Positions 39,622-49,785 are shown, counted from the stretch's first letter. The stretch is DNA of 64,000 nucleotides from Acidobacteriota bacterium (GCA_009694735.1 SHUG01000003.1:1-64000); one strand, 5' to 3'. Numbers and translations: made by a program. The notes: generated by a model not told the origin, from the letters alone.

Positions 39622-40512
39622 ATGGGTGAGGCACGGTTCCTCGACCCGGCGATCGTCGCGCGACTCGGCACGATCGACCTGAAGGCGCGGACCATCGTCG
39701 AAGGATTCCTGACCGGGCTGCATCGCAGCCCGTACAAAGGATTCAGCGTCGAGTTCGCCGAGTACCGTCAGTACCTGCCCGGTGACGACCTGGCCACCCT
39801 CGACTGGAAGGTCTACGCGCGGTCGGATCGCCACTTCGTCAAGAAGTACGAAGAGGAAACCAACCTCACCTGCCACCTGCTGCTCGACGTCAGCGCCTCG
39901 ATGGGCTATGGCTCTGGCCCGGTCACGAAGCTGCAGTACGGTTCGTACCTGGCGGGGGCCCTGGCGTACCTGATGAACCGCCAGCGTGACGCCTTCGGCC
40001 TGGTCGCCTTCGACGCCGGCATCACGTCGCTGGTGCCGGCCAGTGCGCGCACTGGCCACCTGCGTGCCGTGCTGCTCGCGCTGGAGCGCCTGAAGCTCGG
40101 CGCGCACACCAACGTCGCCAAGCCGCTGCACGACCTGGCGGCGGCCGTCCGCCGGCGGGGTCTCGTCGTGCTGGTGTCCGACCTGCTCGACGATCCGCAG
40201 CAGGTGCTCGACGGATTGAAGCACTTCCGCTATCGCGGCACCGACGTGGTCGTGTTTCAGGTCCTCGATCCCTTTGAACTGAAGTTCCCGTTCGAGCAGG
40301 CCGCGCGCTTCCGGGACATGGAAACCGCCGATGAGGTGATGGCGGTGCCGGCGGCGGTTCGCCGGGACTACCTCGACCGGATGCAGGCGATGATTGCGCA
40401 CTACAAGCGCGAACTGGCCCTGGTGGGCATCGACCACTGCCTGCTCGACACGTCACAGCCACTCGAGCTTGGGCTGATGGCGTACCTGATGACGCGCCGC
40501 CGGATGCCGTGA
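39622..40512 (+). CDS. DUF58 domain protein
   Basis: 296-aa cytoplasmic protein. The DUF58 signature EYRQYLPGDDLATLDWKVYARSD is followed by a VWA-like core with a MIDAS-type DVSASMG. It is a likely MoxR partner; its stop overlaps the start of the BatA-like gene. Confidence 0.92.
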   Translation: MGEARFLDPAIVARLGTIDLKARTIVEGFLTGLHRSPYKGFSVEFAEYRQYLPGDDLATLDWKVYARSDRHFVKKYEEETNLTCHLLLDVSASMGYGSGPVTKLQYGSYLAGALAYLMNRQRDAFGLVAFDAGITSLVPASARTGHLRAVLLALERLKLGAHTNVAKPLHDLAAAVRRRGLVVLVSDLLDDPQQVLDGLKHFRYRGTDVVVFQVLDPFELKFPFEQAARFRDMETADEVMAVPAAVRRDYLDRMQAMIAHYKRELALVGIDHCLLDTSQPLELGLMAYLMTRRRMP

Positions 40513-42392
40513 TGTTCGGCGTGTCCTTTCTCGCACCGTTGTTCTTGATTGGCGCGCTGGCCGCGGCGGTGCCAATCCTGCTGCACCTGTTCCATCGCAA
40601 GACCGACGTCGTGATCGACTTTCCGTCGGTCAGGCTGTTGACGCGCGCGCCGGTGCAGCAGCATCGCCGCCGGCAACTGCGGGAGCTGATCCTGCTGGCG
40701 CTGCGGGTGGCCGCGCTGATTTTGCTGGCGGTGTCGTTTGCCCGCCCGTACGTAGCCGGCGCTGCCGCGCCAGTGTCAGCGCCGGTGACCGTGGTGCTTC
40801 TTGATACCTCGATGAGCCTGTCGGCGCCTGGGCAGTTTGCCAGCGCGCAGAAAGCCGCGTCGCAGGCCGTGCAGTCGGCGCCCGCCTCGGATGCCGTGGC
40901 ACTGATCACCTTCGCGGATTCGGCCACCGTCACGGTGCCGCCGACATCGGATCGCGGTGCCGTGTTGGCCGCTATCGCTGCCGCCGCCGCTGGCGCCGGC
41001 GGCACGCGCTACCGCACGGCGCTGGCGAGCGCGAGCGAAGTGATCGGGGCGCGCGAGGCACGGGTCGTCATCGTCACCGACCTGCAGCAGGCTGGTTGGG
41101 AAGCGAATGACGATGGCGGGATTCCGGACGGCGTGGACGTGCGAGTGGTGGCCGTGGCAGGTCCGCGCGGCAACCTCGCGGTCACCTCCGCGAGCAGGCG
41201 CGACCAGGTCGTGATCGCCACCGTGCAGAACTACGGCGCCGACGAGGCGCGGGCGGCCGTGCAGCTGATGGTGGAAGGGAAGGAAGTTACCCAAACCACC
41301 GCGGTCATGGCGCCGTTTGCTGCCGCCGAGGTCGAACTTCGTGGCGGGTTCGGCGAAGCCGGAACGGCGCGGGTCGTGATCGAGGATGCCACCGGCTACC
41401 AGCCCGACAACGCGCGCTTTCTGCCCCTGGATCCACCTCCGGCGGTGCCGATCGCCGCGCTGGTGGCCGATCCATCCGGTGCGACCGGCGGCATTTACAT
41501 CGAACGCGCGTTGTCGGTGGCCGACGAAGGCCCCGAGTTCGCGGTAACCGTGGCCGATGGCCGCGTGCTGTCGGAGTGGACGACCGCAGAGATGTCACGG
41601 TACGCCGCGTTGGTGATTCTCGGCACGCGCACGCTCGACCGCGGCGGCCGCGCGCTCGTGAAGGCTTACCTGGCGGGCGGCGGCCAGGTGCTGCTCACGT
41701 TGGGACCCGATGTCGATCCCGGAACCCTGGGTGATGTCATTGGCGCGGACCTCGGCGTGGTGCCGGCGCCGGTGCGTGCACCAGGCGCAACCCTGGTGGC
41801 CAGCGACAGCCGGCATCCCATCTTTCGTCCGTTTCTCATCCCTTCTGGTGCGCTCGGAGACGTCCAGGTCGACCAATACCGGCGTCTCAAGGATCAGGAA
41901 GGCCGGACGGTGCTGGCGCGACTCACGGGCGGGGATGCCGCGCTGACCGAACAGGTCGTGGGCCAGGGGCGATTGCTGGTGTTCGTGTCGGACCTCGACA
42001 ACCAGTGGAGCCGCTTTCCCTTGCAGCCGTCGTTTGTGCCGTTCGCCGTCGAAACCGCGCGCTACCTGACGCACGGACGGCAACTGCGGCAGCAGTTGAC
42101 ACTGCCCGAGGTGCCCGCCGGCGCGGCGATGGCGCCGGGGGTCGTGACGACGGGCGAAGGCGCCGCGGCGCGCCGAATGGTGGTGAATGTGGACGTCCGC
42201 GAGTCGAGCCCGGCGGCGACCACGGTGGAGGAGTTTACTAACGACATCAGCCGCACCAACCGATCCGATCAGCGCGCGCCGGTGAACGTGGCGCGCGAGG
42301 TCGAAGAGCGGCAGCGGTGGTGGCAGGTGGGATTGCTCGTGATGCTGGTCGCGCTGGCCGGCGAAGCGCTCGTTGGCCGCCGCGCCGCGTGA
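40512..42392 (+). CDS. BatA-like membrane protein with VWA domain
   Basis: About 626 aa. The N-terminal BatA-type segment FLAPLFLIGALAAAVPILLH plus a second helix near residues 55-75 flank a short loop (VIDFPSVRLL). The VWA domain has DTSMS (residue ~96). The rest is periplasmic with a terminal membrane helix (VGLLVMLVALAGEALV). ATG 40512 overlaps the preceding stop by one base. Confidence 0.87.
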   Translation: MFGVSFLAPLFLIGALAAAVPILLHLFHRKTDVVIDFPSVRLLTRAPVQQHRRRQLRELILLALRVAALILLAVSFARPYVAGAAAPVSAPVTVVLLDTSMSLSAPGQFASAQKAASQAVQSAPASDAVALITFADSATVTVPPTSDRGAVLAAIAAAAAGAGGTRYRTALASASEVIGAREARVVIVTDLQQAGWEANDDGGIPDGVDVRVVAVAGPRGNLAVTSASRRDQVVIATVQNYGADEARAAVQLMVEGKEVTQTTAVMAPFAAAEVELRGGFGEAGTARVVIEDATGYQPDNARFLPLDPPPAVPIAALVADPSGATGGIYIERALSVADEGPEFAVTVADGRVLSEWTTAEMSRYAALVILGTRTLDRGGRALVKAYLAGGGQVLLTLGPDVDPGTLGDVIGADLGVVPAPVRAPGATLVASDSRHPIFRPFLIPSGALGDVQVDQYRRLKDQEGRTVLARLTGGDAALTEQVVGQGRLLVFVSDLDNQWSRFPLQPSFVPFAVETARYLTHGRQLRQQLTLPEVPAGAAMAPGVVTTGEGAAARRMVVNVDVRESSPAATTVEEFTNDISRTNRSDQRAPVNVAREVEERQRWWQVGLLVMLVALAGEALVGRRAA

Positions 42393-42398
42393 GCTAGG

Positions 42399-45300
42399 AT
42401 GAACACAGACAGGCCCATGACCGACCGGTTCGCTGAGCTACGGACCATTCTCGCGGATGTCAGGGCGCGCTGGACGCGTCGCGCGTTGCTGCGCGCATGG
42501 ACGCTCGGCGCGGTCACGGCTGCGGCCATGCTGATGGTGGGCCTGCTGGCCGTTTGGCTGGTGGCCCGCGAAGGTGTGCCGCTGGTGCTCGCGGTGACTG
42601 CCGTGAGCGTGGTCGCCATGATCGCGCTGGTGTTCGCGCTGCTGCCGCTGCGGCAGCCGCCGTCAGATCAGCAGGTCGCCCGTTTCATCGAAGAACAATC
42701 CGGCGGCCTGGACGATGTGCTGGTGACAGCGGTGGAGAAGGGCCGTGCCGGACCGTCGCCGATAACCGACCTGCTGGTGGCCGACGCCGTGCGGACCGCG
42801 CGGTCGCTGCCGCTCGACTCGATCGTCAGCGCCGCGACGGTGAGGCGCGCCCTGGCGGGTGCGACGCTGGCCAGCCTGACATTGCTGATGTCGCTGGTGT
42901 TCTTCGCGCCGTCCGCGGGCCGTGCCGTCGACGTGGTCGGCAGTTACCTGTTTCCGACGCGCTACGTCATCGAGGTGGCGCCAGGCTCGGTGAAAGTGCG
43001 AGTGGGCCAGCCGCTGACGGTGGTCGCGCGAATTGCCGGCATTGATGGCGGGCTGGTGCCCGACCTCACGGTCGGCAGTGGCGAGGCCGCGCGCTCCGCG
43101 CGCATGGCCCCGGGCGCGGCGGCCGGTGAGTTCACGTTCATGTTGAACAACATCGAGACCTCGTTCCCGTACCTGGTTTCGGTCGGCGCCGTGCAATCAG
43201 CACAGTTCCAGGTCGACGTGATCCGCCCGGTTCGCGTGGCGCGCGTGGATGTGCGCTACGAGTATCCCAAGGGCGTTGGCCTGGCGCCCCAGACCGAGCA
43301 GGACACTGGCGACATCTACGCGCCTGCTGGCACGAAGGCCTACCTCACCATCACCACCGACAAGGCCGTGACGCACGGCCAACTCACTCTCTCGGACGGC
43401 GCGGTCGTGGCGATTGAAGGCACTGACACCGTGTTATCGGCCGCCCTGACCGTGGCGAAGGACAGCTCCTATCGTATTGCGCTGAATGACATCGACGGGC
43501 TGTCGAGCGAGGGTACGGAATATTTCATTCGGATGCTGAACGATCGGCCGCCCGACGTGCGCATTTTGCGACCGGCCGTCGACCGGCACGTGTCGCCGCT
43601 CGAAGAGGTGGCGATCGAAGCGCGGGCAGACGACGACTACGGCGTGCAGTCGCTGGAGTTGGTGTTCAAGACCTCGGGTGGAAAACAGACCGTAGTGCCG
43701 CTCGGACAACCGATTACGGGTTCAATGGCGGCTGGCGCCCATACGGTCTACCTCGAAGACCTGCGCGTGTCGCCCGGCGACTTCGTGACCTACTACGCCC
43801 GCGCGCGCGATGTCGGCCGGGGACGGCGCGCCACCGAGGCACGCAGCGACATCTTTTTTCTGGAAGTGAAGCCGTACGAAGAAGAGTTCACCGCCTCCGA
43901 GAGCCAGGCCATGGGCGGCATGCAGGGCGAGCAGACCGGACTCGAAGAGCTGGTGGCCGAGCAGAAGGACATTATCGCCGCCACCTGGAAGCTCGACGCG
44001 CGCGCCCGCCGCGCGCGCGCTGCGCGCGCTGACGGCGACATCAAAGCCGTCGCGGTGGCCCAAGCCGGCGTCAGGGAGAAGGCCGAGGAGATTGCCGGCG
44101 ACCTGTCGGCCGCTGCGCTCGCGCAACAACGGCGGCGGCGCGGCGCGCAGCCCGGCCTGTCGCGCGCCGGCACCGAGGATCCCATCGCCCAGGCGGTCAC
44201 CGCCATGGGCCAGGCCGTGACCGAACTCGATCGCTTCAGTACCGCGAAAGCGTTGCCGTTCGAAGAGGCCGCGCTCGGCAGCCTGTTGAAGGCCCAGGCC
44301 GAGATTCGTCGCCGGCAGGTCGCCATGCAGCAGGCCCAGGGCGGCGGTGGCAACGGCAACCGGCAGTCGCTCGACCTGTCGACGTTGTTCGAGCAGGAAC
44401 TGCGCAAGCGCCAGCAGACCAACTACGAGACGCCGTCCACGAGCGAGACGCGGGCGGAGGCAGCCAAGCCGGATGAGGATCCGCTGGCCGGCATTCGCGA
44501 ATTGGCCCGTCGGCAAGAGGCGCTGGCACGCCAGCAGCGAGAGCTGGCCAAGAATCAACCGGGGCTGACGGCGGAGGAGATCAAGCGGCAACTCGAACGC
44601 CTGACCCGCGATCAGAGTGAGCTGCGGAAGCAGGCAGAAGAGCTCTCCAAACAACCGCAACAGCGGGGCGGGCAGGGCGGGCAAGGCTCGCCGGCCGAAG
44701 GCCAGAAGCTGCGCGACATTGCGGATGAGATGCGCAACGCCGAGGGCGATCTGCGCCGGCAAGACCCGCAACAGGCGAGCGCCCGCGGCGATCGGGCGTC
44801 GCAGCAACTGCGGCGTCTTGAACAGCAAATGCAAGGGACGCGGCCCGACGAACGTCGCCGCGCGATCGGCGATCTCCAGATGGAGGCGCGGCAGCTCGCG
44901 GAGGCTGAGCGCCGGTTGGGAAACGAGGCGAAGCGGACGAGTGCCGGCAATGCTGGTGAAGATGCTCGCCGCCGCCTGGCGGCGGAACAGGAGCGGCTGG
45001 CGGCCCGCACCGACCGTCTGGGTCAGTCCGTCCGCCAACTGGCCGGCGGCACCGCCGGCGCCGAGGCGGCCGATCGCCAGGCCATGTCGGAGGCGTCGCG
45101 TGAACTCGATCGCCAGAAGCTTGCCGATCGCATGCGGCAGTCGGCGCAGGTGATGCGACAGCCCCAGGCTGCAGGCGAGGGTGACGCAGCCACGCCGGAT
45201 GAACTCGGGCGTGCCCTCGACAAGGTCGCCGAACGCCTGGGTGCCGCCACTGGCGCGCAAGATGGCGAGGCCGGCAAGCTGTCGGATCAATTGGCGCGCA

Positions 45301-45806
45301 CGCAGGAATTGCGCGACCGCCTGACTGAACTGCAGCGCACCATGGATGCCCTGGTCCGGGCCGGCGCATCGCCCGAGGGTCAACCACCAGGCCAACCAGG
45401 TGCCACCGGGCAGCCGGGCAGCGCTGAAGGGGGCCGCGGCGAGTCGGTGCCACGCCTGCAGCGCGACGCCGACAATCAGTTGAGAGAGGCACGGAAGCTC
45501 GTCGATGAAGTGCAGCGCGAGAATCCGCAAATGTCCGGCGGCACCACGCCCGAGCAGTGGTCTCGCAGCGTTTCCGCGCCAGGCACCGAAGCCTTCAAGC
45601 AGGACTTCGCCCACTGGGAGTCGCTCAAGAAGAGCCTGTTGGTGGCCCTCGACCGCACCGAATCGCAGTTATCGGACCGGTTGCGCACGCGAGAGAACAA
45701 GGAGCGGCTGAATGCCGGCCGGCACGACGCCGTGTCTGAGACCTATCGCAAGCTGGTGGATCGCTATTACCAGGCGCTGGCCGCGCCACGAAAGCCCAAC
45801 CGGTAG
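42399..45806 (+). CDS. DUF4175 family membrane protein
   Basis: 1135 aa. Two N-terminal membrane helices (residues ~33-80) and a third near 145-165, then periplasmic beta-rich domains to about residue 510 with RPPDVRILRPAVDRHVSPLEEV. The C-terminal half is Gln/Arg/Ala-rich and mostly coiled coil (many RxLxEQQ-like heptads). DUF4175 genes travel with MoxR/Bat operons. It probably forms a periplasmic rod or scaffold. Confidence 0.83.
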   Translation: MNTDRPMTDRFAELRTILADVRARWTRRALLRAWTLGAVTAAAMLMVGLLAVWLVAREGVPLVLAVTAVSVVAMIALVFALLPLRQPPSDQQVARFIEEQSGGLDDVLVTAVEKGRAGPSPITDLLVADAVRTARSLPLDSIVSAATVRRALAGATLASLTLLMSLVFFAPSAGRAVDVVGSYLFPTRYVIEVAPGSVKVRVGQPLTVVARIAGIDGGLVPDLTVGSGEAARSARMAPGAAAGEFTFMLNNIETSFPYLVSVGAVQSAQFQVDVIRPVRVARVDVRYEYPKGVGLAPQTEQDTGDIYAPAGTKAYLTITTDKAVTHGQLTLSDGAVVAIEGTDTVLSAALTVAKDSSYRIALNDIDGLSSEGTEYFIRMLNDRPPDVRILRPAVDRHVSPLEEVAIEARADDDYGVQSLELVFKTSGGKQTVVPLGQPITGSMAAGAHTVYLEDLRVSPGDFVTYYARARDVGRGRRATEARSDIFFLEVKPYEEEFTASESQAMGGMQGEQTGLEELVAEQKDIIAATWKLDARARRARAARADGDIKAVAVAQAGVREKAEEIAGDLSAAALAQQRRRRGAQPGLSRAGTEDPIAQAVTAMGQAVTELDRFSTAKALPFEEAALGSLLKAQAEIRRRQVAMQQAQGGGGNGNRQSLDLSTLFEQELRKRQQTNYETPSTSETRAEAAKPDEDPLAGIRELARRQEALARQQRELAKNQPGLTAEEIKRQLERLTRDQSELRKQAEELSKQPQQRGGQGGQGSPAEGQKLRDIADEMRNAEGDLRRQDPQQASARGDRASQQLRRLEQQMQGTRPDERRRAIGDLQMEARQLAEAERRLGNEAKRTSAGNAGEDARRRLAAEQERLAARTDRLGQSVRQLAGGTAGAEAADRQAMSEASRELDRQKLADRMRQSAQVMRQPQAAGEGDAATPDELGRALDKVAERLGAATGAQDGEAGKLSDQLARTQELRDRLTELQRTMDALVRAGASPEGQPPGQPGATGQPGSAEGGRGESVPRLQRDADNQLREARKLVDEVQRENPQMSGGTTPEQWSRSVSAPGTEAFKQDFAHWESLKKSLLVALDRTESQLSDRLRTRENKERLNAGRHDAVSETYRKLVDRYYQALAAPRKPNR

Positions 45807-45831
45807 GCCGTCGAAATAGGGTGATGCGCCC

Positions 45832-48054
45832 ATGAGGTTCGCCATCGTCCTCCCATGGTGGGGCTACGCGCTGCTGTTCGGCGGCGCGCTGGCTCTCGCC
45901 TGGCTGGCCTACGCCCGCGTGCCCATCGCCCTGACCCGCGCCATGCGGCTGTCGCTGTCGGGATTGCGTGCGGTCACGCTCGTCCTGCTGATCGCGATCT
46001 TGCTGCGTCCCGTGGTGTTGGTGCCGCCGGCGGCCGCGCGCAACAGCCTGTTACCGGTACTGGTGGATATCTCGCGCAGCATGCGGCTGACTGACGGCGA
46101 TGGGGTATCGCGTCTCGACCGCGCACGGGCGATCGTTCGTGACCTGCAGGCGCAGGTGGCGGACGAGTACCGAATCGAGCTGCTGACCTTCGGCGAGGCC
46201 CTCGCACCCGGCAACGTCGATGAGATGGCCGCGACCGCGCGGCGCAGCGACCTGAGTGGCGCACTCAACGACCTGGCCGATCGCCACCGGCGAGAGCGGG
46301 TGGCCGGTGTCATCGTGCTGTCTGACGGCGGGGACACCTCGCCGCGGGAACGCGACGCGGTTGTGCGGATGGTGGATGCGCCGGTGCTGGCGGTCGGCAT
46401 GGGCCGCGCCGAGACGTCCCGCGATCGCGAAGTGCTCAACCTCACGGCCGGCGAGCCGCTGCTGGCTGGCGCCTCGATCGACCTCAGCGTCTCGGCCATC
46501 AGCGCCGGGTTTGGCACCGACCCCGTCGAGCTGCGCATCAGCGCCAATGGCCGGCCCATCGAGGTGCGGCGGGTGACGCCGACCGCCGATGGCGCGCCGA
46601 TCCATGAAGTGTTCATGGTGTCACCAACGCCCGACTCGGCCACGGTGTATGCGATCGAGATTCCCGCCGCCGATGGCGAGCTGTCGGCCGAGAACAACGT
46701 TCGCAGCGTGCTGGTGCCCGCGCAGACGGGGCGCCGCAAGATCCTGATGGTGGAGGGCGCGCCAGGTTACGAGCACACCTTTCTGAAGCGGGCGCTCGCC
46801 CAGGACCCCGGCCTCGACGTCGACGCCGTGGTGCGCAAGGGTCAGAACGACGATGGGCGGGACACGTTTTATGTGCAGGCGGCGCCGGGGCGGGTCGCGG
46901 CGTTGGCGAGCGGGTTCCCCGCCAAGCGCTCGGAACTGTTCGTCTATGACGCCATTATCTTCGGCAACATCGAAGCCGATTTCTTCACCCGCGAACAGCT
47001 GGAGTTGACGTCGGCATTCGTGGCCGAGCGCGGCGGCGGGTTGCTGGTGCTCGGCGCCCGATCCTTTGACCGACAGGGATTGTCGGGCACACCGCTCGAC
47101 CAAGTGCTGCCGATCGATCTCACCGATCGCCGCGCGACGATCGCCCTGGCCTCGAGCCCGCGTGACACCGCGCCCCCCAACTCGTCGGCGTTGACGGCCG
47201 ATGGCGCGCGACATCCGGCCACCCGCCTGGCGGTCACCACGGCAGAGAGCCGGCAACGGTGGGCCCAATTGCCCGCGCTGGCTTCGGTGGCGCCGATCGG
47301 CGGTCCCCGCCCTGGTGCGCAGGTATTGGTAGTGGCCACTGGCGGTGATGGCGTGACGCAGCCGTTGATCGCGGCCCAGCGCTACGGTCAGGGCCGGTCG
47401 CTGGTGTTTGCCGGCGAGGCGTCGTGGCGCTGGCGCATGATGCGGCCGGCGACGGATCACAGTTACGAGACCATCTGGCGGCAACTAGCGCGCTGGATTA
47501 CCGCCGGCTCGGCGGCGCCGGTGGCGATTGCGGCGATGACGCCGACCGTGCCTGGCGTAACCGAGCGCATTTCGGTCACGGTTCGCAACCAAGAGTTCGC
47601 CCCCGTCGCCAATGCCGAAGTGTCGCTGGCCGTGACCGCACCCAACGGCGAGGCCCGGTTGCTGACGCCCGCGCTGTCGAGCCCCCAGGATGGGCGCTAT
47701 GCGGTCGCCGCGCGATTCGACCAGCCTGGCGTCTACCGCCTGGATGCGACCGCGACTCGCGCCGGGGTGCGCATCGGTGCCGCATCGCGGCAGGTCCTGG
47801 TCGGCGGCGCCGACCAGGAGATGGCGCAGCCACGACTGAACGACGCCGTGCTGAAACGGCTGGCTGCGGAAACGAGCGGCCGCTACTTGCCGGCCGACCG
47901 CGCCGGAGAACTGCCAGCGTTGCTGCGAGAATCGCGGGTTGACGCTGGGGTGCCCGAACCACGCGACCTCTGGCACAATGGCGGGAGCTTTCTCGCGCTG
48001 GTCGCCCTGCTGGGCGCCGAGTGGCTATTACGTAGACGAGCAGGGCTCGCGTGA
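45832..48054 (+). CDS. membrane VWA / glutamine-amidotransferase-like protein
   Basis: 740 aa. Two N-terminal helices (WWGYALLFGGALALAWLAY and RAVTLVLLIAILLRPVVLV) lead to a VWA domain with MIDAS motif DISRS (residue ~79). An amidotransferase-like domain follows (ILMVEGAPGYEHTFLKRAL, FVAERGGGLLVLG). A final TM segment lies near the C terminus. It is a typical last structural member of the operon. Confidence 0.83.
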   Translation: MRFAIVLPWWGYALLFGGALALAWLAYARVPIALTRAMRLSLSGLRAVTLVLLIAILLRPVVLVPPAAARNSLLPVLVDISRSMRLTDGDGVSRLDRARAIVRDLQAQVADEYRIELLTFGEALAPGNVDEMAATARRSDLSGALNDLADRHRRERVAGVIVLSDGGDTSPRERDAVVRMVDAPVLAVGMGRAETSRDREVLNLTAGEPLLAGASIDLSVSAISAGFGTDPVELRISANGRPIEVRRVTPTADGAPIHEVFMVSPTPDSATVYAIEIPAADGELSAENNVRSVLVPAQTGRRKILMVEGAPGYEHTFLKRALAQDPGLDVDAVVRKGQNDDGRDTFYVQAAPGRVAALASGFPAKRSELFVYDAIIFGNIEADFFTREQLELTSAFVAERGGGLLVLGARSFDRQGLSGTPLDQVLPIDLTDRRATIALASSPRDTAPPNSSALTADGARHPATRLAVTTAESRQRWAQLPALASVAPIGGPRPGAQVLVVATGGDGVTQPLIAAQRYGQGRSLVFAGEASWRWRMMRPATDHSYETIWRQLARWITAGSAAPVAIAAMTPTVPGVTERISVTVRNQEFAPVANAEVSLAVTAPNGEARLLTPALSSPQDGRYAVAARFDQPGVYRLDATATRAGVRIGAASRQVLVGGADQEMAQPRLNDAVLKRLAAETSGRYLPADRAGELPALLRESRVDAGVPEPRDLWHNGGSFLALVALLGAEWLLRRRAGLA

Positions 48055-48094
48055 CACCGATGATACCGACCAAGACAGCTGGGCCCCAGACCTG

Positions 48095-48123
48095 TCCGCC
48101 GAAGCGCGTAGCGCGAAGGTGGA
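48095..48123 (+). repeat. GAA/GAA hairpin repeat, copy 2
   Basis: CCGCC-GAA-GCGC-GTA-GCGC-GAA-GGTGG folds with the same GAA/GAA internal loop as copies 1 and 3. Stem bases differ from them but stay paired, which argues for conserved structure. It lies just upstream of the caspase-like gene start. Confidence 0.65.
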
Positions 48124-48140
48124 TGACGCAGATTACTCAG

Positions 48141-49103
48141 ATGAGATTCAAAGGCTCGCTACTTGCCACGCTGCTTCTCCTGCTCTCGCCAATAGCAGCA
48201 GCCGCCGAAACGCGGTGGGCGGTCATCATTTCCGGCGCGTCCGGGGGCGAGAAGTACGCGGAACAGATGCGCGATTGGCGCGAAGGCCTGCGGTCGGCCC
48301 TGGTCGATCGTTACGGCTTCACGAGCGAGCACGTGCGCCTGTTGGTGGACGAATCGGCGGCGGCGGGCGAGAAGGGCTCGGGCGCGAACGTTCGCAAGGT
48401 GTTCACCGAGATCAAACAGGCCGGGACCAAAGACGACTTCGTGCTGGTGGTGCTGCTTGGTCACGGCACCTACGACGGCGAGGTCGCCAAGTTCAACCTG
48501 GTCGGGCCTGACCTGACGGCTAAGGACTGGACCGACCTGCTGGCCGGCGTGCAGGGCCGGCTCGCCGTGGTGAATACGACCGAAGCCAGCTTCCCGTTTC
48601 TCGAGTCGCTGACGGCCAAGGGCCGCGTGGTGATCACCGCCACCGATTCGGCGGCGCAGAAGTACGCCACCGTGTTCCCCGAGTACTTCGTGAAGGCGAT
48701 GCGCGAAGCCTCGACCGACCTGGACAAGAACGGCCGCACCTCGCTCTTCGAAGTGTTCGCCGCGGCGAGCGCCGCCGTGAAGCAGCACTACGAGCAGAAG
48801 GGGCAGCTGGCGACCGAGCGGGCCGTGATCGACGACAACGGCGACGGCAAGGGCCGCGAAGCCAGCGCCGAGGGGCCCGATGGTGGCGTCGCGCGCATCT
48901 CGTACCTGGATGCGGAAAGCGCGGCGGAGAACGCCAGCCCTGAACTCGCCGCGTTGGCGAAGCGCCGGCGCGCGCTGGAGATGCAGGCCGAAGAGCACAA
49001 GCAGCTCAAGGGCGTGATGCCAGAGGCCGAATGGAACGCGCGGTTCGAGAAGTTGATGCTGGAATTAGCGCAAGTCTCCGCGGAGATACGCAAGAAGTCC
49101 TAG
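48141..49103 (+). CDS. exported caspase-fold protein lacking the catalytic cysteine
   Basis: About 320 aa from ATG 48141, which gives a clean signal peptide (MRFKGSLLATLLLLLSPIAA); upstream starts at 48051 and 48123 are possible. The caspase/C13-like core has the His motif VLLGHGTYDG. The loop where the nucleophile should be reads VVNTTEASFPF, and the mature protein contains no cysteine at all. An EF-hand-like loop DLDKNGRTSLFE and a DDNGDGKG segment suggest calcium binding. The C terminus is helical. It ends the MoxR/VWA operon and may act as a non-catalytic binding module. Confidence 0.72.
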   Translation: MRFKGSLLATLLLLLSPIAAAAETRWAVIISGASGGEKYAEQMRDWREGLRSALVDRYGFTSEHVRLLVDESAAAGEKGSGANVRKVFTEIKQAGTKDDFVLVVLLGHGTYDGEVAKFNLVGPDLTAKDWTDLLAGVQGRLAVVNTTEASFPFLESLTAKGRVVITATDSAAQKYATVFPEYFVKAMREASTDLDKNGRTSLFEVFAAASAAVKQHYEQKGQLATERAVIDDNGDGKGREASAEGPDGGVARISYLDAESAAENASPELAALAKRRRALEMQAEEHKQLKGVMPEAEWNARFEKLMLELAQVSAEIRKKS

Positions 49104-49110
49104 TCCAGGG

Positions 49111-49785
49111 CTAGGACGTGCGCGTATCCCACCAGTCGACGTCCATGCGCTCGCGGCGCCGCATCGGAATGACCAGCGCCAGACCGCACGCGAACCCCGC
49201 CACGTGGGCCCAGAACGCAACCCCGCCAGAGAGATTGCCGGCCTGGAAGACCGGCAGCGTGCTGATTCCGCTCAGGAACTGCATGACGAACCAGAAGCCC
49301 AGGAAAAACACCGCCGGCAGCTCGAACACGATCGGTGGGAACGGGAACAACATCAGCACCCGCGAGTGCGGATACAGCACGAGGTACGCGCCCATCACGC
49401 CGGCAATGGCGCCGCTCGCGCCGACCATGGGGATCAAGGAGTCAGGGTTGAGCGCCGTTTGCGCGAACGCGGCGACGAATCCGCAGATCAGGTAAAACAC
49501 GGCGAAACGGCCGTGGCCGAGGCGGTCTTCGACGTTGTCGCCGAAGATCCAGAGAAACAGCAGGTTGCCCGCCAGGTGCGCGACGCCGGCATGCACGAAC
49601 ATCGAGGTGAACACGTCGACCAGCGAGAAGTGCGCCGGCACCATGGCGAAGGTGTTGACGAACGCTTCAGCCGTGCGCTCTGACAGCATGGCCTGGAACA
49701 GGTAGACCAGCACGTTGACGGCGATCAGGCTAATCGTTACGCCGGGGTGTGTGCGAGAGGGAATGACGTCGCGCAGCGGAATCAA
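49111..49785 (-). CDS. rhomboid-family intramembrane serine protease
   Basis: 224-aa protease with six to seven helices. Catalytic Ser is in VGASGAIAG and His in WAHVAGFACG, with HLAGNLLFLWIFGDN in TM2. It cleaves transmembrane substrates within the membrane. It ends 8 bases from the end of the convergent caspase-like gene. It is divergent from a zinc-ribbon gene. Confidence 0.92.
   Translation of the reverse strand: MIPLRDVIPSRTHPGVTISLIAVNVLVYLFQAMLSERTAEAFVNTFAMVPAHFSLVDVFTSMFVHAGVAHLAGNLLFLWIFGDNVEDRLGHGRFAVFYLICGFVAAFAQTALNPDSLIPMVGASGAIAGVMGAYLVLYPHSRVLMLFPFPPIVFELPAVFFLGFWFVMQFLSGISTLPVFQAGNLSGGVAFWAHVAGFACGLALVIPMRRRERMDVDWWDTRTS

Noticed and set aside
43722-45614. 630-aa minus-strand open frame opposite the DUF4175 gene
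   Set aside because: It mirrors the high-GC coding strand, is Leu/Arg-rich without motifs, and the DUF4175 gene on the plus strand has clear domains and operon context.
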